This document shows, piece by piece, positions 16,468-26,533 of a stretch of DNA of 64,000 nucleotides. Position numbers and translations under genes: made by a program. The notes below the pieces were generated by a model. That model searched no databases. It saw only the letters and a program-made list of their open reading frames with translations, and was not told where the DNA came from. The stretch covers positions 124,001 to 188,000 of the forward strand of contig NZ_BBXA01000026.1 of the NCBI RefSeq assembly GCF_001014975.1, in the 5' to 3' direction. Origin of the DNA: Novosphingobium sp. MD-1 (GTDB lineage Bacteria; Pseudomonadota; Alphaproteobacteria; Sphingomonadales; Sphingomonadaceae). How positions within the stretch are numbered: position 1 is the stretch's first letter; each line of letters begins with the position of its first letter.

Positions 16468-18597
16468 ATGCGAATGATGCGTGGAATCCGGTGGGTGCTG
16501 GCATCGGGCGCGGTGCTGCTGGCATCGCTGACCGCCAGCGACATGGTGACGGCGGCGAACGGTGGAGTCGGGAGCGTGGTGGACGCCGCGCGCATCCAGG
16601 CCGCCAGCGCGGTGGACTGGCTCTCCTATGGCCGCACCTATGACGAGCAGCGCTTCAGCCCGCTCGACCGCATCAACCAGGGCAACATCGGCTCGCTGGG
16701 GCTGGCCTGGTCCGCCGACATGGATACCGCGCGCGGGCAGGAAGCCACGCCGCTGGTGATCGACGGCAAGATCTACATCACCACGGCGTGGTCGAAGGCC
16801 AAGGCCTATGACGCGGTATCGGGCAAGCTGCTGTGGGAGTTCGATCCCAAGGTGCCCGGCGAAACCGCGGTGAAGGCGTGCTGCGACGTGGTCAACCGCG
16901 GCCTGGCGGCATGGGGCGACAAGCTCTATCTCGGCACGCTGGACGGCCGGCTGATCGCGCTGGACCGCGCCACGGGCCGGCAGGTGTGGTCCACGGTGAC
17001 GGTCGACCAGACCAAGGCCTATACCATCACCGGCGCGCCGCGCGTGATCAACGGGCTGGTGCTGATCGGCAACGGCGGCGCCGAAATGGGCGTGCGCGGC
17101 TATATCACCGCCTATGACGCGCAGACCGGCAAGCAGGTCTGGCGGTTCTATACCGTGCCCGATCAGCCGGGGAAGAACACCGAGGAATACCTCAAGAAGG
17201 CCGAATCCACCTGGCACGGCGAATGGTGGAAGCTGGGCGGGGGCGGCACCGTCTGGGATTCGATGGCCTATGACCCGGCCACCGATCTGCTCTACATCGG
17301 CGTGGGTAACGGCAGCCCGTGGAACCAGTCGTACCGTTCGCCGGGCGGCGGGGACAACCTCTACCTGTCCTCGGTCGTCGCGATCCGCGCGAAGACGGGC
17401 CAGTATGTCTGGCACTTCCAGGAAACGCCGGGCGAAACCTGGGACTTCACCGCATCGCAGCACATCATGCTGGCCGACCTCGAAATCGGCGGGAAAGTGC
17501 GCAAGGTGCTGATGCACGCGCCGAAGAACGGCTTCTTCTATGTGATCGACCGCGTGACAGGCCAGTTCATCTCGGGCAACAACTATGCGCCGGTGAACTG
17601 GGCGACCGGGCTGGACCCGGTGACGGGCCGGCCGATCGAAAACCCGGATTCGCGCTACGACAAGACGGGCAAGCCCTTCATCAGCACGCCGGGCGCGGCG
17701 GGCGCGCATTCGTGGCACCCGATGGCCTACGATCCCGCGCAGAAGCTGGTGTTCATCCCCGCGCAGTTTGCCGCGTTCCCCTATTTTCCGGACAAGAACT
17801 GGAAGCCTTCGCCCGTCGGCTTCAACGTGGGCATCGATCAGGCGGCGAGCGCGATGCCGGCCGACGCCAAGGTCCGCGCCGAGGCGCGCGCCGCCACCAC
17901 CGGGGCGATCATCGCCTGGGACCCGGTGGCGCAGAAGGAACGCTGGCGCGTCAGCTTCCCCGGCCCGTGGAACGGGGGCCTGCTGGCCACCGGCGGCGGC
18001 CTGCTGTTCCAGGGCAACGCCAAGGGCACGTTCGCGGCCTATTCGATCAAGGACGGCAAGGAGCTGTGGTCGTTCCCCGCGCAGACCGGCGTGGTCGCTG
18101 CGCCCGTCACCTTCATGGCCGGCGGCGAACAATACGTCGCGGTACTGGCCGGCTGGGGCGGGGTGTGGCCGCTGGCGACCGGCATCCTCGCCGAGAAATC
18201 CGGCCCGGTGCGCAACGTCAGCCGCCTGCTGGTGTTCAAGATCGGCGGCAAGGCCAGCCTGCCGCCGGCCCCGTCGCTGAACGAACTGCCGCTCGATCCG
18301 CCCGCCCTTACCGGCACACCGGCGCAAGTGGCGGAAGGCGCGCAGCACTTCGGCCGCTATTGCAACGTCTGCCACGGCGATGCCGCGATCGGCGGGGGCG
18401 TGGTGCCCGACTTGCGCCGCAGCGGCTTCCTGGCCGATCCCAAATCGTGGCAGATGATCGTGCACGACGGCGCGCTGAAGGACAACGGCATGATCGCCTG
18501 GTCGCCGGTGCTGACGCCGGCGCAGATCGAGACGATCCGGCTCTACGTGATCAAGCGCGCCAACGAGGACAAGGCGCTGGCCGCGCAAGGCGGCTGA
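16468..18597 (+). CDS. PQQ-dependent quinohemoprotein alcohol dehydrogenase
   Basis: A 709-residue periplasmic dehydrogenase with a signal peptide, an eight-bladed propeller that binds PQQ, and a C-terminal cytochrome c domain. The vicinal disulfide typical of the family is at Cys138-Cys139 (KACCDVVNRG). The catalytic Asp lies in GETWDFTAS, a GDNLYLSS blade motif is present, and heme c binds at CNVCH (Cys632, Cys635, His636). This is the type II quinohemoprotein layout: electrons pass from alcohol through PQQ and heme to the respiratory chain. It sits between an acyl-CoA synthetase and an aromatic amidohydrolase gene, so an aromatic side-chain alcohol is a plausible substrate. No PQQ biosynthesis genes are in the window. 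Confidence 0.9.
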   Translation: MRMMRGIRWVLASGAVLLASLTASDMVTAANGGVGSVVDAARIQAASAVDWLSYGRTYDEQRFSPLDRINQGNIGSLGLAWSADMDTARGQEATPLVIDGKIYITTAWSKAKAYDAVSGKLLWEFDPKVPGETAVKACCDVVNRGLAAWGDKLYLGTLDGRLIALDRATGRQVWSTVTVDQTKAYTITGAPRVINGLVLIGNGGAEMGVRGYITAYDAQTGKQVWRFYTVPDQPGKNTEEYLKKAESTWHGEWWKLGGGGTVWDSMAYDPATDLLYIGVGNGSPWNQSYRSPGGGDNLYLSSVVAIRAKTGQYVWHFQETPGETWDFTASQHIMLADLEIGGKVRKVLMHAPKNGFFYVIDRVTGQFISGNNYAPVNWATGLDPVTGRPIENPDSRYDKTGKPFISTPGAAGAHSWHPMAYDPAQKLVFIPAQFAAFPYFPDKNWKPSPVGFNVGIDQAASAMPADAKVRAEARAATTGAIIAWDPVAQKERWRVSFPGPWNGGLLATGGGLLFQGNAKGTFAAYSIKDGKELWSFPAQTGVVAAPVTFMAGGEQYVAVLAGWGGVWPLATGILAEKSGPVRNVSRLLVFKIGGKASLPPAPSLNELPLDPPALTGTPAQVAEGAQHFGRYCNVCHGDAAIGGGVVPDLRRSGFLADPKSWQMIVHDGALKDNGMIAWSPVLTPAQIETIRLYVIKRANEDKALAAQGG

Positions 18598-18921
18598 CAA
18601 GACGGCGGACGGGGGCGGTCCGGCGTCGCCCCCGTACCGCGTCGGTTTGCGCTGGAAAAAGGGATAGGTCTCGCTTACCACGCATTTTTCACGGACTTGA
18701 ATATTTCATGGAGCGGAAGCGTGATGGACGACCGGGCCACCAGGGCATCAAGGTCCTATCCCAAGACGAAGACGGTGATGATCCCGTCGTGACGAACGGG
18801 GCGCAATGCCCACCCCGCTGCGACTAGCCGGCCCTGCGGCCCGGCAAGTCTCGCTCCCCTCCCGCTTGCGGGAGGGGTTGGGGGTGGGCCGTCCAGATCC
18901 ACATTTTTCAGGAGTAGCCCC
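18598..18921. other. Intergenic region with two hairpins
   Basis: No credible gene is seen. A GGGGGCG/CGCCCCC stem follows the PQQ dehydrogenase stop closely (about 18608-18634) without a T-run, and a short-repeat hairpin lies at 18856-18890. The rest is unremarkable and presumably holds the promoter of the amidohydrolase operon. Confidence 0.5.
18856..18890. repeat. Short CTCCCGC hairpin repeat, copy 1
   Basis: CCCCTCCCGC TTG CGGGAGGGG followed by TTGGGGGTGGGCC. The same unit recurs at 27461-27494, 27525-27560, 51138-51173, 56259-56294 and 56318-56351, always between genes. Confidence 0.75.
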
Positions 18922-19794
18922 ATGCCCATCGACCTAACCAAGATCAAGGCGATCGACGTCCACGTCCATGCCGAGGTTTCGTGCCACGATCCCGAAGACC
19001 CGATCATGGGCAAGTTCTTCGATGCGGCTTCGGCCTATTTCAAGGCGCCGCGCGAACGGCCCAAGATGCCCGAGATCGTCGAGATCTACCGCGAACAGCA
19101 GATCGCCTTCTGCCTGTTCACGGTCGATTGCGAGAGCGGCATCGGCGCGAAGCGCCTGTCGAACTACGAGATCGCCGAATTCGCCGCGAAGCATGACGAT
19201 ATCTGCATCCCCTTCGCTTCGATCGATCCGCACAAGGGCAAGCTGGGCGCGCGCGAGGCGCGGGATCTGATCGAGAACCACGGCGTGCGGGGCTTCAAGT
19301 TCCACCACATCATGCAGAACATCCACCCGGCCGAGCAGGTCGGCTACGCGATCTACGAGGTCATCAACGCATACAAGCTGCCCGCGATCTTCCACACCGG
19401 CCATTCGGGCATGGGCACGGGGATGCGCGGCGGTGGCGGGGTGCGGCTGAAGTACGGCCAGCCCATGCTGGTCGACGACGTGGCGGTCGATTTTCCCGAC
19501 ATGAAGATCATCCTCGCCCATCCGAGCTGGCCGTGGGTGGACGAAAGCCTGTCGATGGCGCTGCACAAGGACAACGTGTTCATCGACCTTTCGGGCTGGT
19601 CGCCCAAATATTTCGCGCCGCAGATCATCCAGTACGCGAACACGCAGCTGCGCAAGAAGATGCTGTTCGGCAGCGATTTTCCGCTGATCCATCCGCAGAA
19701 GTGGATCGAGGCGGCCCTGAAGGTCGGCTTCAAGGAGGAGGTCCTGCCCGGCATCATGAAGGACAACGCCACCCGCGTGCTCGGGCTGGCCTGA
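18922..19794 (+). CDS. Amidohydrolase 2 family protein, possibly aromatic beta-ketoacyl-CoA hydrolase
   Basis: A 290-residue metal-dependent TIM-barrel hydrolase of the amidohydrolase-2 family. HVH metal ligands are at residues 14 and 16 (AIDVHVHAE), with later FHTGHSGMG, ILAHPSWPW and the barrel-end Asp in FGSDFPL. Relatives include aromatic decarboxylases and the hydrolase that splits 4-hydroxyphenyl-beta-ketoacyl-CoA to an aromatic acid and acetyl-CoA. I favour the latter from overall resemblance and length, but this is from memory. It leads an operon with a phosphatase-like protein, an SDR, a LigF-like GST and an esterase-like hydrolase. Confidence 0.65.
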   Translation: MPIDLTKIKAIDVHVHAEVSCHDPEDPIMGKFFDAASAYFKAPRERPKMPEIVEIYREQQIAFCLFTVDCESGIGAKRLSNYEIAEFAAKHDDICIPFASIDPHKGKLGAREARDLIENHGVRGFKFHHIMQNIHPAEQVGYAIYEVINAYKLPAIFHTGHSGMGTGMRGGGGVRLKYGQPMLVDDVAVDFPDMKIILAHPSWPWVDESLSMALHKDNVFIDLSGWSPKYFAPQIIQYANTQLRKKMLFGSDFPLIHPQKWIEAALKVGFKEEVLPGIMKDNATRVLGLA

Positions 19795-19805
19795 CGGAGG
19801 GGGCC

Positions 19806-20270
19806 ATGGCTGGCGATCCCGAAGACATCCGCGCCTGGCAGCGGCTCGACGCGGAGATCACCACCTCCGGCCGGATCGAGGACAAGGATGTGGCGCGGCT
19901 GGCGGCGCTGGGCGTGCGCCACGTCGTCAACCTCGCGCTGGAAACCCATCCCGAGGCGCTGGCGGACGAAGGCGCCAAGCTGACCGGGCAGGGGATCGCC
20001 TATACCCACATCCCGGTGCCGTTCGACGCGCCGGGCGAGGATCACTTCGCCGCCTTTCGCAAGGCGGTGGAGGAAGGCCCGCGCCCGGTCCACGTCCACT
20101 GCATCATGAACTGGCGCGTTTCGGCGTTCCTCTACCGGCTGAATCGCGACCATCGCGGTATGGCCGAACCGGAAGCGCGCGCGATCATGGAGCGCCAGTG
20201 GTCGCCCGACGGCAGCGACCGGCCCGAGGCGAAAGTCTGGGCCGCCTTCATCGCCGGGACCGCGCGATGA
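19806..20270 (+). CDS. Protein tyrosine/dual-specificity phosphatase-like protein with a short P-loop
   Basis: A 154-residue protein of the DSP/DUF442-like phosphatase fold. The P-loop region reads VHVHCIMNWRVSAFLYR. A cysteine and an arginine are present but separated by four residues, not the five of the classical C-x5-R signature. An upstream Asp in VPFDAPGEDHF could be the general acid. It lies 11 bases after the amidohydrolase gene and overlaps the next SDR by ATGA, so it is tightly coupled within a catabolic operon. Its substrate is unknown, and it may not be a phosphatase at all. Confidence 0.65.
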   Translation: MAGDPEDIRAWQRLDAEITTSGRIEDKDVARLAALGVRHVVNLALETHPEALADEGAKLTGQGIAYTHIPVPFDAPGEDHFAAFRKAVEEGPRPVHVHCIMNWRVSAFLYRLNRDHRGMAEPEARAIMERQWSPDGSDRPEAKVWAAFIAGTAR

Positions 20271-21028
20271 CCGACCTTGCGGGCAAGCATGTCGTCATCA
20301 CCGGGGCATCGACCGGGATCGGCCGCGCCAGCGCCACGCGCTGCGCGCAGGCCGGCGCGGCGGTGACGCTGATCGCGCGCCGCGCAGACCTGCTGGAACA
20401 GGCGGCGGCCGCGTTGCGGGCCGAAACCGGCGCGCGCGCGGCCTTCGCCGTCGCCGATGTGGCCGACAAGGCAGCGCTCACCGCCGCGCTGGACGCCGCC
20501 GTCGCTGCGAACGGGCCGATCGACGGGCTGTTCCTCAACGCCGGGGTGGGTGGCACCTTCGCGCCGGTGGAGGACTATCCGGACGACGCCTTCGACGCGG
20601 TGCTGGCGGTGAACCTCAAGGGCGTGCTCTGGGCGATCCAGCATGTGCTGCCGGACATGAAACGGCGCGGCGCGGGCGCGATCCTGGTGACGGGCAGCCT
20701 GGCCAGCGAACGCGGCTTGCCGATGAACGTGGGCTATGTCGCCAGCAAGCACGCGGTGCTGGGCCTGTCGCGTGCCGTCGCCAGCGAGGCGGCCGCGTTC
20801 GGCGTGCGCTGCAACTGCATCATCCCCGGCCTGATCGATACGCCGATGCTGGAAGGGCTTCCGCCCGAAGCCGCCTCGCAGATGGCGCGGGCGGTGCCGC
20901 AGGGGCGCACCGGCGCGGCGGCGGAACTGGCCGAGGTGGCCGCGTTCCTGCTGTCGGATGCGGCCAGCCACGTCACGGCGCAGGCCTGGGCGGTGGACGG
21001 CGGGATGCTGGGAACGATGCGCGTCTGA
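20267..21028 (+). CDS. Short-chain dehydrogenase/reductase
   Basis: A 253-residue classical SDR. The nucleotide motif GASTGIG lies near residue 12, NAGVGG near 88, and the catalytic triad region has Ser in GSLASERG and YVASK (Tyr-x3-Lys). The C-terminal AVDGGML is typical of 3-oxoacyl-ACP-reductase-like SDRs. The start overlaps the phosphatase-like gene by four bases. Position between an amidohydrolase and a LigF-like GST suggests oxidation of a benzylic or side-chain alcohol of a lignin-derived compound; this is inference. Confidence 0.85.
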   Translation: MTDLAGKHVVITGASTGIGRASATRCAQAGAAVTLIARRADLLEQAAAALRAETGARAAFAVADVADKAALTAALDAAVAANGPIDGLFLNAGVGGTFAPVEDYPDDAFDAVLAVNLKGVLWAIQHVLPDMKRRGAGAILVTGSLASERGLPMNVGYVASKHAVLGLSRAVASEAAAFGVRCNCIIPGLIDTPMLEGLPPEAASQMARAVPQGRTGAAAELAEVAAFLLSDAASHVTAQAWAVDGGMLGTMRV

Positions 21029-21049
21029 ACGCGCCCACGGGAGAAGTCT

Positions 21050-21826
21050 ATGGCCCTGAAATACTACCACGCCGAGCCGGTGGCGAACTCGCTCAAGTCG
21101 ATGATTCCGCTCAAGGAAAAGGGCCTCGCCTACGAAAGCGTCTATGTCGATCTGCACAAGTTCGAACAGCATCAGCCGTGGTTCGTGGCGATCAATCCCG
21201 AAGGGCAGGTGCCGGTGCTCGACCACGATGGCACGGTGATTACCCACACCACGGTCATCAACGAATATCTGGAGGATGCCTTCCCCGATGCGCAGCCCGC
21301 CTCCGGCCCGCTGCGCCCGCGCGATCCACTGGGGGCGGCGCGGATGCGTTACTGGAACAAGTTCGTCGACGAGCACGTGATGAACTTCGTCTCGATGCAC
21401 GGCTGGCACCGCATGATCGGCGTGATCGCGCGCAATATCGAGAACGGGGAGTTCGAGAAGCTGCTGGAGAACATTCCGCTGCCCGACCAGCGCAAGAAAT
21501 GGGCCACGGCGCGATCGGGCTTTTCCGAGGCCGATCTGGCCAACGCCACGGCCAAGATCGAATACGCGGTCGACAAGGTCGAAAAACAGCTGGGCGAAAC
21601 GGCGTGGCTGGCGGGCGATGCCTACACCCTGGCCGACATCAATTTCTACGCCCATTGCGGCATGATGGTGGAGCGCATGTTCCCCGAACTGGAGATCGCG
21701 AAGCGCGCGCCGCGCCTGGTCGACTGGCGCGAGCGGATGACCGCGCGCCCCGGCGTGGCCGAAGCGCTGCGCGGCGAGGACCGTACCGCGCCGGGGCTGC
21801 GCACCTGGACCGGGCATGTCCGCTAA
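21050..21826 (+). CDS. LigF-like glutathione S-transferase (beta-etherase family)
   Basis: A 258-residue GST that resembles Sphingobium LigF along its length. Matching segments include EPVANSLKSMIPLKEKGL at the start, KFEQHQPWFVAINPEGQVPVL, TTVINEYLEDAFPD, NIPLPDQRKKW and YTLADINFY. LigF cleaves the beta(S)-aryl ether of alpha-keto lignin dimers with glutathione, releasing guaiacol. One difference is visible: the glutathione-contacting motif reads THTTVINEY where LigF has TESTVICEY, so the usual Glu-Ser pair is replaced by His-Thr. Function as a true beta-etherase is therefore probable but not certain. Fourth gene of the amidohydrolase-led operon. Confidence 0.75.
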   Translation: MALKYYHAEPVANSLKSMIPLKEKGLAYESVYVDLHKFEQHQPWFVAINPEGQVPVLDHDGTVITHTTVINEYLEDAFPDAQPASGPLRPRDPLGAARMRYWNKFVDEHVMNFVSMHGWHRMIGVIARNIENGEFEKLLENIPLPDQRKKWATARSGFSEADLANATAKIEYAVDKVEKQLGETAWLAGDAYTLADINFYAHCGMMVERMFPELEIAKRAPRLVDWRERMTARPGVAEALRGEDRTAPGLRTWTGHVR

Positions 21827-21856
21827 GGCGCGGCGAAAGGGAGAAATGGGAACGAC

Positions 21857-22594
21857 ATGGCCGGTTTTGTCCTGATTCATGGGTCGTGGCACGGCGGCTG
21901 GTGCTTCGATCCGGTCGCCGAGATCCTGCGCGCGCGGGGCCATGCCGTGCTGGCGCCGACGCTGCCCGGCATGGGCGGCACGGCGGAGGAACTGGCGGCG
22001 GTCACGCTCGAAGGCTGGGCGGATTTCGCGCTGGAACACTGCCGCCGGCTGCGCGCCGAAACCGGCGGGCCGGTGGTGCTGGCCGGGCACAGCCGGGGCG
22101 GGCTGGTGGTCAGCACGGCGGCGGAGCGCGATCCGCGGGCGATGGACGCGCTGGTCTATATCTGCGCGATGATGCTGCCGGACGGCCTCTCGCGCGCCGA
22201 GTTCAAGAAATTGGAAGGCCCCAATCCGGCGTTCGACGCCATCATCAGCCCGGTCCACGGCGGCGTGGGTACGGTGGTCGATCCGGCGGCGGCGGGCGCG
22301 GTCTTCGCGCAGGTTTCCCCGCCCGATCGGGTGGCGGCGGTGCTGCCGCGCCTGATCGCCGAGCCGCACGGCCCGCGCTCGGAAAAGCTGGCGTTAACGC
22401 CGGAACGGTGGGGCAGCCTGCCGCGCACCTATGTGGAATGCACGCAGGACCGCACGATCCCGATCGACAGCCAGCGCAAGATGCAGCAGTTTTCGCCGGG
22501 CGCGCGGGTGGTGACGCTGGATGCGGACCATAGCCCCTATCTGTCGCGCCCGGTCGAGCTGGCCGATGCGCTGGAGAGCAGCGTTCCGGCCTGA
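21857..22594 (+). CDS. Alpha/beta hydrolase, plant methylesterase/hydroxynitrile lyase-like
   Basis: A 245-residue alpha/beta hydrolase of the compact EstC/methylesterase type. FVLIHGSWHGGWCFDPV forms the oxyanion region, LAGHSRGGLV is the nucleophile elbow, the acid lies in CTQDRTIP, and DADHSPYLSRP gives the catalytic His. It ends the amidohydrolase/SDR/GST operon and is convergent with the VOC protein gene. Hydrolysis of an aromatic ester is likely; the substrate is unknown. Confidence 0.8.
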   Translation: MAGFVLIHGSWHGGWCFDPVAEILRARGHAVLAPTLPGMGGTAEELAAVTLEGWADFALEHCRRLRAETGGPVVLAGHSRGGLVVSTAAERDPRAMDALVYICAMMLPDGLSRAEFKKLEGPNPAFDAIISPVHGGVGTVVDPAAAGAVFAQVSPPDRVAAVLPRLIAEPHGPRSEKLALTPERWGSLPRTYVECTQDRTIPIDSQRKMQQFSPGARVVTLDADHSPYLSRPVELADALESSVPA

Positions 22595-22623
22595 GACGGG
22601 CGGCTCCGCGCGGCAGGCGGGGT

Positions 22624-23025
22624 TCAATCGCCGAAGAAATTGAGTTCCAGCAGCACGTTGTTGGGATCGGCGGTGAAGATCTGGCGCAGGGCGATCGCGG
22701 CGACGGTATTGACCTGATAGGCCATGCCGCGCGCCTCGATCCGGGCGATCATTTCGTCATAGCCGGCGCAGTTGAGCGCGACGTGGTGGATCGCGCCGGT
22801 CAGGTCGCCGGGGCGCACGGTGCGGTCGAACGCGCGGGGGCAGTCTTCCGAATTGATGTGGATGATCGCCCGGCCGGCATCGTCGTACATCCATTGCGCG
22901 TTTCGCGGCGTGAGCGGGGCAGGCGCGTCGCGCCGTTCGAGGCCGAGCAGCGAACGGTAGAATTCGGCGGTTTCGTCGAGCCGGTCGGTAATGATGTTGA
23001 CGTGATCGAGCGCGTTGACGCGCAT
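22624..23025 (-). CDS. VOC-family (glyoxalase/extradiol-like) protein
   Basis: A 133-residue single-domain vicinal oxygen chelate protein. ALDHVNIITDRLDETAEFYRSLLGL starts the first beta-alpha-beta module; IHHVALNCAGYDEMIARIEARGM and the terminal DPNNVLLELNFF form the second. The metal ligands His (DHVN), His (HHVA) and Glu (LLELNF) are in place. GAGAGGAGAAGG before the ATG at 23025 decides the start. It may act on an aromatic metabolite or a glutathione adduct; no specific reaction can be assigned. It is separated from purU by a 76-base gap and could share its transcript. Confidence 0.8.
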   Translation of the reverse strand: MRVNALDHVNIITDRLDETAEFYRSLLGLERRDAPAPLTPRNAQWMYDDAGRAIIHINSEDCPRAFDRTVRPGDLTGAIHHVALNCAGYDEMIARIEARGMAYQVNTVAAIALRQIFTADPNNVLLELNFFGD

Positions 23026-23101
23026 GGCCTTCTCCTCTCGCAAACCGGACCGGAGGCGGCCCCGGGCGGGGAGCTGGTGACCCCGCCGCCCGGCGACCGC
23101 A

Positions 23102-23956
23102 TCAGCCCTTGAACACCACGGTCTTGTTGCCGTTCAGCAGCGCGCGGTCCTCCAGGTGCAGGCGCACCGCTTCGGCCAGCACGCGGCGTTCGATGTCGCG
23201 GCCCTTGCGCACCAGATCCTCGGGCGTGTCGGCATGGCTGACCGTTTCCACGTCCTGGTGGATGATCGGGCCTTCGTCGAGATCCGCCGTTACGTAATGC
23301 CCGGTGGCGCCGATCATCTTCACGCCGCGCGCGTGCGCCTGGTGATAGGGCTTGGCGCCCTTGAAGCTGGGCAGGAACGAATGGTGGATGTTGATGCAGC
23401 GGCCCGACAGGAACCGCGCCAGATCGTCCGAGAGGATCTGCATGTAGCGCGCCAGCACCACGAATTCGGCGCCCGTTTCGTTGACGATGCGCTTCACTTC
23501 GGCTTCCTGCTGCGGCTTGGTATCGCGCGTGATCGGCAGGTGGTGATAGGGCACGTCGCCGATCAGTGAGATGTTCAGCGCTTCCTTGGGGTGGTTGCCG
23601 ATGATCGCCACCACGTCCATCGGCAGCTCGCCAAGCCGCGTGCGGTAGAGCAGATCGCCCAGGCAGTGATCGAACTTCGAGACCATCAGGATGGTGCGGC
23701 GCTTGGCCGCGGTATCGCGCATGGTCCAGTCCATGGCGAACTGCTGCGCCACGGGCGCGAAGGCGGAACGGAGCGCGTCGGCGCCCGCTTCGCCGGGATC
23801 GAACACCACGCGCATGAAGAAGCGGCCCGATTCGGTATCGTCGAACTGCTGCGCTTCGAGAATGTTGGCGCCCGATTCGAACAGGTTGCCGGTGACGCGG
23901 GCGACGATGCCCGGCTTGTCCTCGCACGAAAGCGTCAAAATCAGCGGTGCACTCAT
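23102..23956 (-). CDS. purU: Formyltetrahydrofolate deformylase
   Basis: A 284-residue enzyme that hydrolyses 10-formyl-THF to formate and free THF. An N-terminal ACT-like domain ([24 protein letters not shown]) precedes a formyltransferase-fold domain with [17 protein letters not shown] and the late [20 protein letters not shown], which carry the catalytic Asn/His/Asp of the family. GGGAGAG seven bases before the ATG sets the start. It is divergent from ligM with an operator palindrome between them. In this context it returns the methyl groups removed by LigM, after oxidation, to free THF. Confidence 0.92.
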   Translation of the reverse strand: MSAPLILTLSCEDKPGIVARVTGNLFESGANILEAQQFDDTESGRFFMRVVFDPGEAGADALRSAFAPVAQQFAMDWTMRDTAAKRRTILMVSKFDHCLGDLLYRTRLGELPMDVVAIIGNHPKEALNISLIGDVPYHHLPITRDTKPQQEAEVKRIVNETGAEFVVLARYMQILSDDLARFLSGRCINIHHSFLPSFKGAKPYHQAHARGVKMIGATGHYVTADLDEGPIIHQDVETVSHADTPEDLVRKGRDIERRVLAEAVRLHLEDRALLNGNKTVVFKG

Positions 23957-24022
23957 CAAAAGTCTCTCCCGTCTGCGTGGGCCTCATAGGGCGCACGATT
24001 TCCGATTGCGAATCTCGTTTGA

Positions 24023-25480
<1,458 letters not shown>

Positions 25481-25558
25481 CGCGATGAAGACTGGCCCCG
25501 CCCGGATCGCCGCAAAGGCGGCCGGGCGGATGGCCTTCCACCAAAAGAGGATCCCGCT

Positions 25559-26434
25559 ATGGCAACACCCCTGATCCATCCCAACTGGGACAAGGCGCCC
25601 GACGGGATCACCGACGGCTTCAGCCTGGAGATGACCGCGAAGGACGAGGCCTCGCTGCGCGATGCCGCCCCGCTCATCCCCGCCGATACGCCGATCGCCG
25701 TTACCTTCCTGCCGGGCGAGGACGTGGCCGCCCGTGTCGCCGCGACCGTGGCGGTGCGCGAGCTGGGCTTCGAGCCGATGCCGCACTTCTCGGCCCGCCG
25801 CATCCTGTCCGAAGACGATTTCGAAGGTTATCTGAAGGCCGTGGTCGAACAGGCCGGGGTGGAGCGCTGCTTCATCGTGGCCGGCGACCCGCCCGAGCCG
25901 CAAGGCCCCTATTTCGATACCTCCGCGCTGATCGCGACCGGCGCGTTCGAGCGCGCCGGGATCAAGGCGATCGGCGTGGGCGGGCATCCCGAAGGCCACC
26001 CCAACATGACCGTGGCCGAATGCTGGGCCGTGCTGGAAAAGAAGGTGGCGGAAATCGAACGGCGCGGCATGGCCCCGCTGATCGTCACCCAGTTCGGCTT
26101 CGATCCCGATGCCTTCCTCGCCTGGCTGAAGGAGCTGCGCGCGCGCGGCATCGACGCGCCGGTGCGCATTGGCGTGCCGGGGCCGGCGGGGATCAAGCGC
26201 CTGCTCGCGTTCGCCGCGCGCTGCGGTGTGGGCGCGTCCACGTCGGTCCTCAAGAAGTACGGCATCTCAGTCACCAACCTGCTCGGCTCGGCCGGGCCGG
26301 ACAAGCTGGTGAACGCCTTCGCCCAGGGGCTGGGGCCGGAACACGGCCGGGTGCGCCTGCACTTCTATCCGTTCGGCGGTCTGGTGAAGACGCTCGAATG
26401 GATTCACGAGTACAACCGCAAGCACGGGATCTGA
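25559..26434 (+). CDS. metF: Methylenetetrahydrofolate reductase
   Basis: A 291-residue FAD-dependent TIM-barrel enzyme interconverting 5-methyl-THF and 5,10-methylene-THF. FIVAGDPPEPQGPYFDT carries the folate/FAD-binding loop, and IGVGGHPEGHP, VTQFGFDP and RIGVPGPAGIKRLL are further family blocks. Next to ligM it is expected to run in the oxidative direction, feeding demethylation methyl groups into the one-carbon pool, as in the ligM-metF pairs known from sphingomonads. A hairpin follows in the convergent gap. Confidence 0.92.
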   Translation: MATPLIHPNWDKAPDGITDGFSLEMTAKDEASLRDAAPLIPADTPIAVTFLPGEDVAARVAATVAVRELGFEPMPHFSARRILSEDDFEGYLKAVVEQAGVERCFIVAGDPPEPQGPYFDTSALIATGAFERAGIKAIGVGGHPEGHPNMTVAECWAVLEKKVAEIERRGMAPLIVTQFGFDPDAFLAWLKELRARGIDAPVRIGVPGPAGIKRLLAFAARCGVGASTSVLKKYGISVTNLLGSAGPDKLVNAFAQGLGPEHGRVRLHFYPFGGLVKTLEWIHEYNRKHGI

Positions 26435-26500
26435 CCGTGCGGGACCGTTCTCTCCCCCTCGGAGTCGAGCGGGGCAGCTGAGCGCATTCCCCTCTCCCAA

Positions 26501-26524
26501 CCCTCTCCCCTGAAGGGGAGAGGG
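26501..26524. terminator. Convergent-gap hairpin after metF
   Basis: CCCTCTCCCC pairs with GGGGAGAGGG around TGAA, followed on the plus strand by CTATTTGTTT. It lies between metF (plus) and the LigD-like SDR (minus) and may serve both. Confidence 0.6.
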
Positions 26525-26533
26525 CTATTTGTT

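Noticed and set aside
16141..18681. A very long open frame on the minus strand opposite the PQQ dehydrogenase gene
   Set aside because: It is Arg/His/Gly-rich with no family motifs and lies wholly antisense to a gene with clear catalytic motifs. It arises from the high GC codon bias.
18705..18826. A small gene in the gap before the amidohydrolase operon
   Set aside because: Short frames there lack a ribosome site and known motifs; nothing supports coding.
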